DNA from: Mikania micrantha | Lineage: Eukaryota; Streptophyta; Magnoliopsida; Asterales; Asteraceae | Reading direction: 5' to 3' | Assembly: GCA_009363875.1 (NCBI GenBank) | Contig: CM018695.1 | Location: 61,189,433-61,253,432 of the forward strand | Length of the DNA: 64,000 bases | In this document: positions 37,493 to 49,829 of the stretch, piece by piece | Layout: each line of letters opens with the position of its first letter | Position numbering within the stretch: the first letter of the stretch is position 1 | Program-made: the position numbers and the translations under genes | Notes under the pieces: generated by a model | Database searches by the model: none | The model's input: only the letters and a program-made list of their open reading frames with translations | What the model was told of the DNA's origin: nothing

Positions 37493-39071
37493 CCCCGGGG
37501 GTATTCGGGTTCGTTTTGGTTGCTCGGTTCGTAATTTCGTCGCGTATCCGGCACGTTATGCGCGTTTTTCGTAAATAAAATAAAAGGATTCTCTTGAACT
37601 AATTGGATGGTTATTTATTTCTAAAATTTATTTTATGATGAGTTTCAAAATTGTAAAATAGGAAATATTTTATTTCCTTAAAATTATGATCGTTCGTGTC
37701 TTCATTCGTTTTCGTTTTCGTTTCGTCAGATCGCGTCGCCATCGCGCGTATTCGTTCGAATCGTCATTCGAACGAACACGTCGATGGTTTGGCTTTCTGA
37801 TTCTTGTTTTCTACTGTTAAATCATTATTTCAGAACGTTAAACTGTCATAATCATTCGTATAGATCGTCACCTATACGAATAACTTGTCAGTTTAGCATT
37901 CCGCAATAATAACTGTAAGGGTTTTGTTTTGTTCAACCTCACATACGTTTACACCAAATAATATCACATCAAATATTTATGTTTCAACACTGTGTTTTCT
38001 GACATGTTTTCTGACTGTTAAATCCTAAGATTTCAGTCAGATTCAGACAATCGTTTAATAGTTTCATGTTAATCAGAATGCATCTATAGTATAAACATAG
38101 TTTCACGTAATGTGTACCTGAGTTACTGTACATGTTTACTGTTGCGATCACTGTTCCGGCACGCGTCCGGCGTTGATGTTACAGCCTGGGCGTAGCCTAC
38201 GGCGGCTAGAGCATGTTTTGTCAGAACTTAGCAGGCGTGGCCTATGACCTGGGCATAGCCTACGGCGGTCGCGAATTCTGAACGTATTTAAACCCCAAAA
38301 ACTAGGGTTTTCTCATCTTCCAACCATTCCATTCGGCTAGGAACGACGGGACGAACTTAGAAACCAAAATTGAAGGTTTTTCACCAATTCAACCCATCCG
38401 ATCAAGGCATAATCATCCGCTATGAATATCCAATTTGGTTTTGAAGATCAAATCATGATAGGTTAAGGCTAATTTCTTCACGATTGCTTCCGGCCAATTA
38501 GGTTTGAATGTGAAACATTGTTTTGATGTTAAACTTAGGTTTTGAATTGTAACTTGCTTTTATTTTTGATTTGGTTGACGTAAACAATACATTTATGTTT
38601 AGTTTCTATGCATTACCATCAGTGACTCGGTTTTCTTGCATCGTTGACTTATCTGTAATTGTGTGTTGCTTTACATATCTTTATTGATAATTGTGTGAAT
38701 AACCAAATCTTAAAGGTTTGTTCCACTATCATCACTTTAATCAAATTTAATATTAAATTCATGTTCATGTAATTCCAATCTAGGGTTAGCATTAAATCAT
38801 TGTGGATCTTTAAACCTAAACTCGGAAGTGATTGTCATTTCATTAATTGTTAACAAGTTAAAGTTAAGTTTGTTGCTTTGCAACGATTTTCTAAATTCAA
38901 ACCAAATTCAAGTTTACATTTTCTTCATTTAACTAAGTACGTAGTTAAGATTAGCACTTTCCAAAGATTCCCTATGGATACGATACCTTACTTACCCATA
39001 CTAGTTAAAGGTAGCTAAGACACGGGTTTTAGACTCATCTTTTGATTGACCGTTCGACATCGATCAGGTAC

Positions 39072-39181
39072 ATCTTCAGACACTTATTTAAAGCATCCAA
39101 CTGACCGTCCGATTGGGGGTGGTAAGTTGTACTAAAAGAGATGTGGTTCCCTACAAACGATGGAATTCCTTCCAAAAGGAT
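39072..39181 (-). pseudogene. Element C integrase fragment between D and G
   Basis: A 110-bp piece of integrase reading HISFSTTYHPQSDGQ followed by LNKCLKMYL. It links the core at 52856-53142 to the C-terminal part at 24494-23736, which proves that D and G are separate insertions in one integrase gene. Confidence 0.9.
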
Positions 39182-40915
39182 GACATTGTCGCACCCCGAG
39201 AAATCCCGTCCCGAACGGGGCGCGAGCAACAACAGATTGTCAGGATCGCAGTCTCCGATCACACAATGTTGCGAGACCTACATGTCTGATTTCGTACGTA
39301 CATCCAAGAACTTGGATAAAATAGTTTAGTAAAATCAGAGTTGCGAAAGTTAAATAAGATTAAAGCAAATTCAAATCATAAATTGCGGAAGCGTTGTCAA
39401 AACAGTTTTCAAAACATTACAGAGTAATAGTTGCGGAAGCGGTTTAGGTTGTTTAACATTACAAAATATAGCATAGCGAAATGATAAACAATGTTCAATA
39501 GCCTAAGACACATAAGTTGATACATGGACTCCATCCTAGCATCCTAGGTTCCTCGTGCACGTGCCTTAGTTACCTGAGAAAACATGCGAGTAAAAAGGTC
39601 AACACAAAGGTTGGTGAGAGCACAGGTTTGTAATCAGCAGTAAACATCAAAATGTTTAAAGTAAATGTTTCAGGTCTACTTTTCAATAAAATGCAATATC
39701 AATTGATAGCTAGTCAATATGTGTTATACCATATGCGAGTTCGCAACCGAAGCTAACATGTTGCCTCCCGCCATACCCATCCAAGATATGGCAAATGTTG
39801 TTTGGTCAATTATGCACTGTTTCGACCTCCAGTCGGGGTAGCCATACGGCTCGTAACAGTGGGGCTTGTCAGCCCAAATAGTACTATTCAGAATTACCAC
39901 GCTAAGCGCAACGCGCTATTAACGGTTCGAGATGTGTTTAATGAGGACTTATCAGTTTTGTGGATGAATGCCACACATATGCATATACGATATTAGCATG
40001 TACAAAAGCAACCAAAAGTGTGTATGTTGTTCAAAAACAGTTGTATGCAATGTTTTCTCCCCCAAAGGTAGAAAATGCAAAACGGGGCCGTGAACTCACC
40101 TGTTACAGCAGTCCCGGTGTATATGTGTGTTCGCGTCTGCGAAAGCTAGCACCTGCTAGTATGCACCTATAACCATATAAGTGTGAGTATGTGTTTTGTG
40201 GTGTGTTGTAATCCATACAACTCCAAGTGTCGGTGTGCTCAACCGAGTGCGTGTGTTGGCTAGCGAGACTCAACGAATCGTTGGTGACACGATTGTTGTG
40301 TTAGGACCATCCAATGTGTCATAAGCACAAGTAGGACACTTATATGCATCCTATGACTCTAATCATACAAGTTGCCATTTTAAGAAAGTTTCCAATTTAG
40401 GAAAGTGTGGTTGTGAAATCCCGTTTCATAAAGTTAACACTTCTAATGTGTTTGTAAGATACGTTTAAAAACCCTTAAAACATATCGTTTGCGCATAAAT
40501 AATCATTTATGCCTTGTTGCCCAAATAAAGTTTCCTTATTTGGAAGGTACCCGTTTTAAAACTCGTTTTCATAAATCAAGGTTTCCAAATATGTTAGAAA
40601 TCATTTCTAAGCATATTCCAATGCTCAAAGTTGATCAAAACGTTTAAAAACATCAAAAGCCCTCTTTTGATTTTTAAAAGTTTCCATAAATAGCAAGTTC
40701 ATTCAAAACCATGTTTTTGACAAAATCAAACATCCAATGTGTTTCTAAACACTCCAATATATATTTACCAACATCTAGACATTTCTAACGTGTCTAGATC
40801 ATTACCAATCCGAAACTTGCAACATAAAAGTTTCCTTTTATGGCAAGTGTACCAAAACATCATCAAATCAACCAATAACTAAACCAAACTCAAATCTAAC
40901 ATCAATAAACACTAA

Positions 40916-42983
40916 TGTCACACCCCCACCCCTCGTCACCTCGTGTCTGGTCTGACGTCACTGAATCGGTTGCGGAAGCATAGTGGTGATGTCTCTGAGG
41001 TGAGGGGTGACTTACTTGAACCAATATCATAAGCACACAGATTAACTTAAAGTAAATACATTACCAGGGTGTCGCAATCACAACCATATTACAACTATAT
41101 TTATTTAATTACAATACTAATTATTAAAGTGCAAATAACTCAAAAGTGCATCCTCACCGGCTATTCCTGCTTACCTGCAAAAAGGTTTGAGTTTGAAACG
41201 TCAGCACAAAGCTGGTGAGATCGACAGTTCAATTTAACACAATATGATATGATAAGCACGTTCTCAAAAGTTCAGTTCCGGATAACCATGGGACCTGTAT
41301 CTAGTTCCTTTCGGACGTCTAGTCTGTCTCAAGATATTACCCGTCGGTACATATCTTAGTGCCTCATTATCTTAATGTCTATCACACCATTAAGAAGTTC
41401 AGGAAACAGATAACAAACATTCACACAAGGGGAGATGCAATCCTCCCAGCGAATGGGGTGTCAACCAATAGTACTATCAATGTTTTCTGCTCGGCCACAC
41501 ATGGGTTCACTAGATACAGTTCAAAAATGAGGACTTTCAGTGTCATGATAGAGTTCAATCTACAGGCCAAAATCCCATGAAATCCCACAAAAGTCACAAC
41601 AATCACATGAAATCACACAGATATCAGTGATACATATCATATGTTCATTAAAAGTTCAACAATGTTCCCCGATGTTTGAAAAAGATTAAAAATAAAAGGG
41701 GTTGTACGAAACTCACCTGATAGTATAGATGTAGCAGAATATCTCAAAACTGATAATAGAGAAGTGATTCTGCATTTATTTATATTTAATGAGTTATTTA
41801 TGTTCTAGTTTACTGATTAGATCCTTCTGAACGTTCAATGTCAAAGACATTGCTTAGTAAATCATCAACTCGATATTAATTATATAATTAATTAATTTAA
41901 GGTTATATCATACAATGTATGATAATGTAGGAACCTACATTGCATTAGATTCCTAACACAAAGTTGATGACACTCTAGATTAATCAGAATAATCTCAGAT
42001 TAACCAAATAGTTAATGTTGTTGATTATAATGCTAAAACAGTTTCTAGATGATTTAATGGTTTAGGAGTGATTAATCCTTATTATTGATTACCCAAATAT
42101 CATGAAATATCACAATGTAGCATCAGAATAGGTGAAATAACCAGATTTAACATACTAATCTGACTGTTATCACAAACATCAGATAATCATTCCAATGAGT
42201 ATGTTAATGATTATGATTAGTTTGAAACACTTGGATTTAACCTTTGCATTTCAAAGATTAATCAAACTAATCACCTACATTGTCATAATCAAATGGTTTA
42301 AACCATTATAATCATAGGTATGATTTCATGCAAACCGGGCATCACAACGGATCAAAACAAGGATTTAACCGTTAGAACTTCGTGTTCTTCGTTTATAATC
42401 AATCCTAGCCATCATCTAGGCAATAATCAACAATCCTAACTATCTCATTACGTTCAAAATCAAGATCTAATCAATCAAAATCAAACTAGAAGGTTAAAAC
42501 GAACCGTTACCTGTTCTGACGAGTTTGTGCGGCTAAAACTACGATCGGGACTTGTATATACGATCCCTGGGATGATCCGGATGTTTAGAAGGCTTTGATT
42601 TGAAGTATGATGGTGTTAGGATGAAGGTTCTTCGTCTTTAGGGTGCTTTCAATCGAAAATTTTCGATTTTTAGAGTTTCTATGCGTTCTGATCGCTTAAA
42701 TCATTTTTTTGCCGACATAGCCAGCCAGGCGTATCGCCTGGGTCCCGGCACCCACGTCAGGCGTACCGCCTGACCCGTTTTTCTTCCAATATTTGATTTA
42801 AACTTCGTTTCGCGATTCCGGGAGCATACGAACTCCGTTTTGCGCACGGTTTTCGCCCACGTTCATCATTTTTCACATACTTTCAATCCCCAATAACAAA
42901 AGTTACTAAATCCTCGTGGATTTTAAGCACGACCAAATGTGCTCACGTCATTAATGCCGAATTCTTCGTACGCAACTGTCACA
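40916..42983 (-). repeat. Element B 3' LTR
   Basis: 2068 bp, TGTCACACCCCC to GCAACTGTCACA on the plus strand. Almost identical to 49830-51897. Confidence 0.97.
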
Positions 42984-42996
42984 GTCTCCTCCTGTT
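42984..42996 (-). promoter_or_regulatory. Element B polypurine tract
   Basis: The minus strand reads AACAGGAGGAGAC directly before the 3' LTR. Expected primer for plus-strand synthesis. Confidence 0.85.
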
Positions 42997-43029
42997 AGAG
43001 GAATTTCGTCCCGAAATTTAGTGAAAGAC

Positions 43030-46000
43030 TTACGGGATAACAATTGATCTTAAAAATAAATGTGGGTATTTCTGTTTCATCTGATCTTCACGTTCCCACG
43101 TATATTCGGGTCCACGCTGTGAATTCCACCGGATTTTGACAATAGGTATGCGACTGCGTTTCAGTACCTTCACCTCTCGATCCATTACTTCAACTGGTTC
43201 TTCCCTGAATTGAAGTTTCTCATCAATTTGGATTTCTTTCAGAGGTACGATCAAGGATTCATCGGCTAGGCATTTCTTCAAATTTGATACATGGAAGACA
43301 TCATGAACGTTACCGAGTTCAGGAGGTAATTCAAGTCTGTAAGCCACTGGTCCAATTCGTTCAAGAATTTTAAATGGTCCAACAAATCTTGGTGAAAGTT
43401 TACCTCTTTTCCCAAATCTGAATATATCCTTCCACGGTGAAACTTTCAACATTACTAGATCACCGATTTGAAATTCCAGTGGTCTACGGCGATTATCAGC
43501 ATAACTCTTTTGACGATCGCGAGCAGCTTTGATTCGTTCTTGAATGAGTGCGATCTTATCAGTTGTTTCCTGAATGAATTCTGGGCCAATGATTTGGTTT
43601 TCACCTACTTCTGACCAACAAATAGGTGATCTACATTTACGTCCATAAAGTGCTTCGAATGGAGCGCATTGAATACTGGTATGGTAGCTGTTATTATATG
43701 AGAATTCAACAAGTGGAAGATGAATATCCCAGCTACCTCCAAAATCAATCACACAGCTTCTGAGCATGTCTTCAAGAGTTTGATTCGTTCGTTCAGTCTG
43801 CCCGTCAGTTTGTGGATGATAAGCTGTGCTCATATTGATTTGCGTGCCCAGAGCATTCTGAAGAGTTTGCCAAAATCGTGACATAAATCGACTATCTCTG
43901 TCAGAAATGATAGAGATCGGTACTCCATGTCGAGATACAATCTCATTAACATAGAGTTTAGCGAGTCGATCCATAGAATAATCTTCTCGGATGGGTAAGA
44001 AATGCGCAGATTTCGTAAGGCGATCAACGATAACCCATATAGAGTCATGATTACGTGATGTTCTGGGTAATTTAGTAATGAAATCCATAGAGATCTGATC
44101 CCATTTCCACATGGGAATCTCAGGTTGTTGTAGTAACCCAGAAGGTCGTTGATGTTCAGCCTTGACTTTGAGACATGTTAGACATCGATCCACGTATTCA
44201 GCTATTTGTTTCTTCATTCCAGGCCACCAGTAAAAGTCTTTAAGATCTTTATACATTTTATCAGCACCTGGATGAATAGAATACCTGGATTTATGCGCCT
44301 CATCCAAGATAATAGTTCGAGAGTTACCGAATAGAGGAACCCACATTCGGTCTTTGAAATACAACAGTCCATCAGCCTTAGTATCGAGTTTCTTATCTAA
44401 TCCTCTCAGTCCCTCAGCAGAATAGTTCGTTGCTTGTAAAGCTTGTTGCTGAGCTTCTTTGATTTGAGGAATTAGACTGGTTTGAATAGTCATACCTAAC
44501 GCTTTCACACGTAAAGGCTTGACTCGTTCCTTGCGACTTAAGGCATCAGCTACAACATTTGCTTTGCCTGGGTGATAACGAATCTCACAGTCGTAATCGT
44601 TTAACAGTTCAACCCAACGCCTCTGTCGCATGTTCAACATTTTCTGATCTAGAATGTGTTGGAGGCTTTTGTGATCAGTGTATATAATACATTTTGTTCC
44701 GTATAGATAATGTCTCCAAATCTTGAGTGCAAACACTACTGCACCAAGTTCTAGATCATGTGTGGTATAGTTCTTCTCATGTACTTTCAGTTGTCGAGAA
44801 GCATAAGCAATTACCTTATCCTTCTGCATTAAAACACACCCAAGACCTTGACGTGAAGCATCACAATACACTGTGAAGTTATCAGTACCTTCCGGTAGTG
44901 CCAAGATAGGTGCATTACAGAGTTTATGTTTCAACAGTTGGAACGCCTCCTCCTGTTGAGAACTCCATATAAACGGTTGATTTTTCTGTGTCAATGTAGT
45001 CAGTGGCAAGGCTATCTTTGAAAAGTTCTTGATAAACCGACGATAATAACCTGCCAACCCCAAGAATTGACGTATTTCAGTCGGGGTTCGTGGTGTCTCC
45101 CATTGTTTCACCGCCTGAATCTTACTGGGATCCACTTGAATACCGTTTTGATTTACTACATGACCAAGAAATTGAACTTCTCGTAACCAGAACTCACACT
45201 TGGAGAATTTGGCATATAATTTTTCACGTGCCAAAAGTTCTAGAATTAATTTCAAGTGTTGAGCATGTTCTTGTTGATTTCGAGAATAAATAAGAATATC
45301 ATCAATAAACACAATCACAAATTTATCCAGATAAGGTCTACATACTCGATTCATCAGATCCATGAAAACTGCTGGTGCATTTGTTAAACCAAACGGCATT
45401 ACTAGAAATTCGTAATGTCCGTATCGAGTTCTGAAAGCAGTTTTAGGAATGTCATCATCATGAATATGTAACTGATGATATCCAGATCTTAAATCGATTT
45501 TTGAAAAATAAGTAGCACCTTGTAGTTGATCAAACAGATCATCGATACGAGGTAGTGGATAACGGTTCTTGATTGTCAGTTTATTGAGTTCCCTGTAGTC
45601 AATACACATTCTGAATGAACCGTCCTTTTTCACAAAAAGAATAGGTGCTCCCCAGGGTGAGAAACTAGGTCTGATAAAACCTTTGTCTAACAGTTCCTGT
45701 AATTGACCTGAAAGTTCTTGCATTTCGAATGGTGCAAGCCGATACGGGGCTTTAGCAACAGGTGCTGCACCTGGAATCAAGTCGATTCGAAATTCAACTT
45801 GTCTCACTGGGGGTAATCCTGATATGTCCTCAGGAAAAACTTCAGGAAAATCTTTGACTACTGGGATATCTGTGATTTGTTTGGGTGAAGAACTGTGCTC
45901 AGTCACATGTGCCAGGAAAGCATAACAGCCTTTCCTTAAGAATTTCTGAGCTTGCATACAAGATATGAGACCAAGTTTTCTACCTGCTCGTTCTCCTTGA

Positions 46001-47775
46001 ACTATTAGTGTATTACCGTTAGGTAATGGAATACGGATCACCTTGTTTTGACACACAACTTCCGCTTGGTTATCAGAAAGCCAGTCCATACCAACAACAA
46101 CATCAAAGCTCCCAAGCTCAATAGGAAGTAAATCAATTTTGAAAAGATGATCATTCAAATTCAAGGAACATCCTTGAATAACATTGTTTGTTTTGATCAA
46201 CTTGCCGTTAGCAAGTTCAATAACATAAGGAGTTTCTAGATCTACCGTAGGCAATGAAATTAATGATGCAAATTCAGGAGAGATAAAGCTCTTATCCGCT
46301 CCTGTGTCAAACAAAACTGATGCGTATAGATTATTAAGAAGAAACGTACCAGTAACAATATTTGCATCATGTCTCGCCTCGGTCGCACCAATCTGAAAAG
46401 CTCTCCCCCTAGCTTCAGTTCCCGGATTGGTGTTATTGTTCGGACAGTTTCGTATGAGATGATCAGGACTTCCACATTTGTAACATGACCGGTTGGTTTG
46501 AGTGGTTTGTCGTGGTGCTTGGTTTGGTGTCTGAGCAGGAAAATTGCAATATTTAGCATAATGTCCAACTCGATTACAGTTCAGACAAACAGGACATGGT
46601 CCCGTGTGATGTAGTGGACACTTATTGCATTTGGGCGCCTGCCCAGTATAAGTTTTCCTCTCAGGAACATTTGCACCATAGTTTTTCACAGTTGGCTTGC
46701 TCTGGGTGATCTCAGCCGGAGCCTTCGCCTTGGTTTTGCCAAACCACTTTCGTTTGGTACCTTTTGACACATTCGAGGTACCGACATCACTACGACTATG
46801 AACCGTCTGAGGTTTCAAAGACAGAGTACCACTCCTTACCGCCTCATTGGTAAGCTTAGTGGTCAAAAGAATCGTATGTTTCAGGGTTGTAGGTTCAGCA
46901 GCAGTCACCATTCCTCGTATCTGAGGAATCAGACCCTTAATGTACTTCTCGATTAAAGCGGCTTCCGTAGGAAACATGTCGGGAAGTAAACAAGTAAGTT
47001 CATGAAAACGATCGGTGTAAGCAAGACAGTCAGCACCGATCATCGAGTGATTCCAGAATTCTTCCTGGAGTTTTTGAATTTCAGTGATGGGACAGTACTC
47101 TGATCTAATCAGAGTTTTGAAATCGTTCCAGCCCATCGAGTCAACTGTGGCTGAACCCAAAGTCTTGGCCTGGGTATTCCACCAGGTCAAAGCCGAGTCT
47201 TTCAAAGAACAGGCAGCATAAGACACCTTATGCTCCTCCAAACACTGACTGATTTTGAGCTTAGTTTCCATCTCCTCAATCCACCTTATTAGACCAGCCG
47301 CTCCTTCTTTGCCAGTAAAAGTAGGAGGGTTACAGGAAGCAAAATACTTGTAAGTACATCCCTGTCGGGGTGGATCAGGAACAATAGTAGTTGTACCGGT
47401 AGTGGTATGAGTTTCAACATGACCACCAGTAGCATTATGTTCAACATGATCGTGTTCCCCACCAGAACCTGCAGTGATATGTGGTTGGTGTTGTGTCAGA
47501 ACACCACAAGCAGATAGTTGTTCACGCACAATACGAGCTATCATAGCCTCATTTGTTTCAGATCCGCTTGTACCAGCAGGTGGAACAATGCCTGCTCCAG
47601 GGTTCACTGGTGGAGTAGTATTCGTTTCCAAGTTCCCAGGTGGAACTACGTTCGCTTCCGGATTAACATGCGGATCCGGATTTGAGTCAACATTCAAAGG
47701 TGGAATTTGATTCGGTTCAGGGTTTATAATGTTCTGAGTAGCTCTCTTAGCTGGTCGACCTCGTTTAGGAGCCAT
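43030..47775 (-). CDS. Element B gag-pol polyprotein
   Basis: One uninterrupted frame of 1581 residues. The ATG at 47775 is used because the earlier in-frame start is GTG and the ATG context (AATAATGG) is good. In order: basic N-terminus (PKRGRPAKR), proline-rich segment, Gag capsid (~140-330), a CCHC knuckle at ~397-410 and another at 431-444 ([14 protein letters not shown]), and aspartic protease with DTGA at ~490-493. RT follows with [11 protein letters not shown] and catalytic FIDD at ~823-826, then RNase H with CDAS at ~971-974. Integrase has its HHCC finger at ~1160-1202 and catalytic D1231, D1292 and E1328. A C-terminal chromodomain lies at ~1520-1580. The chromodomain and domain order place it among chromoviruses, most like Tekay/Del. 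Gag and Pol are in one frame, so Gag excess must come from another mechanism. No stop or frameshift is seen. Confidence 0.96.
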   Translation of the reverse strand: MAPKRGRPAKRATQNIINPEPNQIPPLNVDSNPDPHVNPEANVVPPGNLETNTTPPVNPGAGIVPPAGTSGSETNEAMIARIVREQLSACGVLTQHQPHITAGSGGEHDHVEHNATGGHVETHTTTGTTTIVPDPPRQGCTYKYFASCNPPTFTGKEGAAGLIRWIEEMETKLKISQCLEEHKVSYAACSLKDSALTWWNTQAKTLGSATVDSMGWNDFKTLIRSEYCPITEIQKLQEEFWNHSMIGADCLAYTDRFHELTCLLPDMFPTEAALIEKYIKGLIPQIRGMVTAAEPTTLKHTILLTTKLTNEAVRSGTLSLKPQTVHSRSDVGTSNVSKGTKRKWFGKTKAKAPAEITQSKPTVKNYGANVPERKTYTGQAPKCNKCPLHHTGPCPVCLNCNRVGHYAKYCNFPAQTPNQAPRQTTQTNRSCYKCGSPDHLIRNCPNNNTNPGTEARGRAFQIGATEARHDANIVTGTFLLNNLYASVLFDTGADKSFISPEFASLISLPTVDLETPYVIELANGKLIKTNNVIQGCSLNLNDHLFKIDLLPIELGSFDVVVGMDWLSDNQAEVVCQNKVIRIPLPNGNTLIVQGERAGRKLGLISCMQAQKFLRKGCYAFLAHVTEHSSSPKQITDIPVVKDFPEVFPEDISGLPPVRQVEFRIDLIPGAAPVAKAPYRLAPFEMQELSGQLQELLDKGFIRPSFSPWGAPILFVKKDGSFRMCIDYRELNKLTIKNRYPLPRIDDLFDQLQGATYFSKIDLRSGYHQLHIHDDDIPKTAFRTRYGHYEFLVMPFGLTNAPAVFMDLMNRVCRPYLDKFVIVFIDDILIYSRNQQEHAQHLKLILELLAREKLYAKFSKCEFWLREVQFLGHVVNQNGIQVDPSKIQAVKQWETPRTPTEIRQFLGLAGYYRRFIKNFSKIALPLTTLTQKNQPFIWSSQQEEAFQLLKHKLCNAPILALPEGTDNFTVYCDASRQGLGCVLMQKDKVIAYASRQLKVHEKNYTTHDLELGAVVFALKIWRHYLYGTKCIIYTDHKSLQHILDQKMLNMRQRRWVELLNDYDCEIRYHPGKANVVADALSRKERVKPLRVKALGMTIQTSLIPQIKEAQQQALQATNYSAEGLRGLDKKLDTKADGLLYFKDRMWVPLFGNSRTIILDEAHKSRYSIHPGADKMYKDLKDFYWWPGMKKQIAEYVDRCLTCLKVKAEHQRPSGLLQQPEIPMWKWDQISMDFITKLPRTSRNHDSIWVIVDRLTKSAHFLPIREDYSMDRLAKLYVNEIVSRHGVPISIISDRDSRFMSRFWQTLQNALGTQINMSTAYHPQTDGQTERTNQTLEDMLRSCVIDFGGSWDIHLPLVEFSYNNSYHTSIQCAPFEALYGRKCRSPICWSEVGENQIIGPEFIQETTDKIALIQERIKAARDRQKSYADNRRRPLEFQIGDLVMLKVSPWKDIFRFGKRGKLSPRFVGPFKILERIGPVAYRLELPPELGNVHDVFHVSNLKKCLADESLIVPLKEIQIDEKLQFREEPVEVMDREVKVLKRSRIPIVKIRWNSQRGPEYTWEREDQMKQKYPHLFLRSIVIP

Positions 47776-48054
47776 TATTCTGCTCACAAGCAGACAAAAC
47801 TCAGGTCAGTTCAAGAACATTAAAGATATAACCCGTTCTATCACATAAATACAATCCCATTCAGTTACACTGAAAATTTGTATTAAAAAGTGATTATAAG
47901 AATACAGTATAACTATATGAATTCAGTCCAGACATGTTCACATTACACACAGATCACACAATTATTCGTAGTTATACTTTAGTCCTGTAATTTCAAAAAC
48001 ATGTTAGAGTCTTACCTAGCTCATTGCATTGCAACACATGTTTTTAAAGATATG

Positions 48055-48400
48055 TTCATACAGGACTAGGATATGTTCTCAGACAAGTTCTCTAATATGT
48101 TCTCAGTTGATACATTAAGTTCTCATACAGACCATAGATATGTTCTCGTACAGTATGGCTCTCGTACTGTACTTAAGTTACAGACACATTCACAATTCAG
48201 GCACGTTCACAATTTAGACATGTTCTCATACAGTATGGCTCTCGTACTGTACTTTGGTTACAGATATATTTGCATACAGTATTGCTCCGTACTGTATTCC
48301 AGCAAAATATATATTTTAGTTCGATATATTCGCATACAGTATTGCCCCCGTACTGTATTTCGGCGAAATATATATATTAGTTTGACATGTTCTCACATAG
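48055..48400 (-). repeat. Array of four stem-loops between the extra ORF and gag
   Basis: Four copies of (A/G)TACAGTA-N8/9-TACTGTA(C/T) at 48148-48172, 48228-48252, 48274-48297 and 48334-48358. Each forms an 8-bp stem, and the unit is spaced 45-80 bp. They sit in the 880-bp gap between the upstream open frame and gag-pol and would be transcribed in genomic RNA. Function unknown; a structured leader, packaging or ribosome-entry role is conceivable. Confidence 0.75.
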
Positions 48401-48653
48401 AATTGTTCTCACACAGAATTGTTTATAGTCCACACAAGGTCATTAGAAAAACATAATTCACACAACACCCAAATAGTACATTACACAGATCGATACACAA
48501 AACACCCATTTTATTACATCACTATTGTTTTAATATGTACAGACTACCGAAACGACACAAGACACTACAATCAACAAAAGATAAGAACAGAAAAGAACTC
48601 CCCTATCTACACCCTGATGCTCTGAAAATCTCAAACTGATCTTCTGTACATAC

Positions 48654-49475
48654 TCATCGCATAAAGTATGATAAGAAGGAAAGTATCATGGCCACTATTA
48701 CCATGACTACTGCCAGGATCATCATCCTGGTCTCGGTACTCGCCACTCCAAACCATGCCAAATACTCTGTCACTCTCTCTCTCACCCAACTCCATCCCTC
48801 AGTCATCCATGCCACTTGCCGCCAAAATGCAGCAAGCATAATCTGTCCCCATGTCATCCTCAGTCTATCATCCATCGCGGTTCTCCAGGCTCGAGTATCG
48901 GTGTCCAACGCCTTCACTTGATCCATCAGGGTCAAGTGAGAAGTGAGGATATCTAATATGGTCCTACGTGTATCCTCAACCGTAGCCTGACACTGCTGTA
49001 GACTCTGCTGTGTCCCCTGCAAGTTCTGAGTAACTTGCTGCAACTGTGCTCTCAGCTCTGCCTGATGGGAGGATTCTCCCATCTCGTGTGTGGCATGAAA
49101 CTCGTCCCTGGGAGCCAACTGCTTCCGGGGAGGTAGTCCTGTGGTCTTGCGGGCTTGACCCCGCATACGTCGCAACCCGTCCCAAACGGGTACCCTAGGA
49201 GGTGATATACTCTGGATCCGATCCGCAACGGGATCAACCTGAGGTAAGTGAGGAGGACTAGATATAATAGGGTGTGCTGGTGGTGGTGGTGTAACTGGTC
49301 TAGGCTCTAATGGTGAATGTGGTAATGCTGGTTGTGCCTGTGGCACTACAGATGGAGCTCGTGAGGCTGCAGTCGATGCCTCCGAAGAATCTGAATCCGG
49401 TGCTGAGCTAGAGCTCGGAGTACCATCCCTCATATCATGAGGAGCTAGCTGATACTGTTCGCCTCGATCTGCCAT
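48654..49475 (-). CDS. Extra ORF upstream of gag in element B (unknown function)
   Basis: An intact frame of 273 residues from ATG 49475 (context GCAATGG; a TTTTATTGTACAG acceptor-like string lies just before it). No known domain was recognised. Visible features: S/P-rich acidic N-terminus (20-90), a basic patch LRRMRGQARK (101-110), a glutamine-rich probable coiled coil (~137-200), a tryptophan-rich amphipathic stretch (207-242) and one strongly hydrophobic C-terminal segment (251-272) ending FMR, as in tail-anchored proteins. It lies in sense orientation between primer site and gag, with no stops in a young element, which argues for coding. An upstream extension to 49547 is possible but less likely. 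Extra ORFs 5' of gag are known in Ogre/Tat elements. In a chromovirus this position is unusual, to my knowledge. Confidence 0.7.
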   Translation of the reverse strand: MADRGEQYQLAPHDMRDGTPSSSSAPDSDSSEASTAASRAPSVVPQAQPALPHSPLEPRPVTPPPPAHPIISSPPHLPQVDPVADRIQSISPPRVPVWDGLRRMRGQARKTTGLPPRKQLAPRDEFHATHEMGESSHQAELRAQLQQVTQNLQGTQQSLQQCQATVEDTRRTILDILTSHLTLMDQVKALDTDTRAWRTAMDDRLRMTWGQIMLAAFWRQVAWMTEGWSWVRERVTEYLAWFGVASTETRMMILAVVMVIVAMILSFLSYFMR

Positions 49476-49814
49476 TGCTGTACAATAAAAATCTCTAATC
49501 AGTATCATGAAAGAAATATATTGAATAATAAAATTCAACATACACATGATATGAGACGTCCTCCTATCTTAACTCAACTATTCGTCATTACTATTGTTAG
49601 TGTTTTGCTTGAATTAAATCAAACTAGAATGCACACGTGTTGCAAATTTCAGTTATGCTGGCCACTCATAACTGGAATTTGTACCACCTGATTGTCCTGG
49701 CTTAATTCAAAACAAGTTTTGTTCAATATTAATGTTCGGTGCTCTCTGTGTTACTATACGAGCCTATGGTTATAGTCTAGGTCTCTAAGTCAACCTAATT
49801 CTCTATAACCTGTG

Positions 49815-49826
49815 TCTCTGATACCA
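49815..49826 (-). promoter_or_regulatory. Element B primer binding site
   Basis: The minus strand reads TGGTATCAGAGA three bases after the 5' LTR. This matches 11 of 12 bases of the usual plant initiator tRNA-Met primer site. Confidence 0.9.
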
Positions 49827-49829
49827 CCC

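Larger units (their letters stand above)
33927..38183 (-). mobile_element. Solo LTR E (4.26 kb)
   Basis: Flanked by GCCTG at 33922-33926 and 38184-38188. On the minus strand it begins TGTAACATCAACGCCGG and ends GGGGTGTGACA. The two ends are not copies of each other and no pol or gag remains, so it is a single LTR left after recombination. It is unusually long. On the minus strand a TATA box (TATAAATA, 37492-37485) lies ~690 bp inside, which sets its orientation. Short frames in it have no recognisable product. Confidence 0.88.
24500..39066 (+). mobile_element. Athila-like Ty3/gypsy retrotransposon D, nested in C and hosting E
   Basis: Plus-strand element inserted in the C integrase, with GGTAC duplications at 24495-24499 and 39067-39071. 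The 5' LTR starts TAACGGATGGG and the 3' LTR TGATGGATGGG, so the terminal TG of the 5' copy has mutated to TA. Gag, protease, RT, RNase H and integrase follow in gypsy order, then about 1.8 kb without a coding region, then the 3' LTR cut by solo LTR E. Without E the element is about 10.3 kb. Gag with one CCHC knuckle, the style of the pol domains and the long 3' noncoding part suggest the Athila branch. Not functional: stops, frameshifts and a deleted protease active site. Confidence 0.92.
33583..39066 (+). repeat. Element D 3' LTR, split by solo LTR E
   Basis: Two parts, 33583-33926 and 38184-39066, join exactly when E and one GCCTG copy are removed. It starts TGATGGATGGG and ends ACATCGATCA before the GGTAC duplication. 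It contains the same GGCGTAGCCTACGGC words as the 5' LTR. Confidence 0.9.

Noticed and set aside
39802..40172. Two 64-70 codon frames in solo LTR G
   Set aside because: LTR sequence, no recognisable domain, no conservation evidence.
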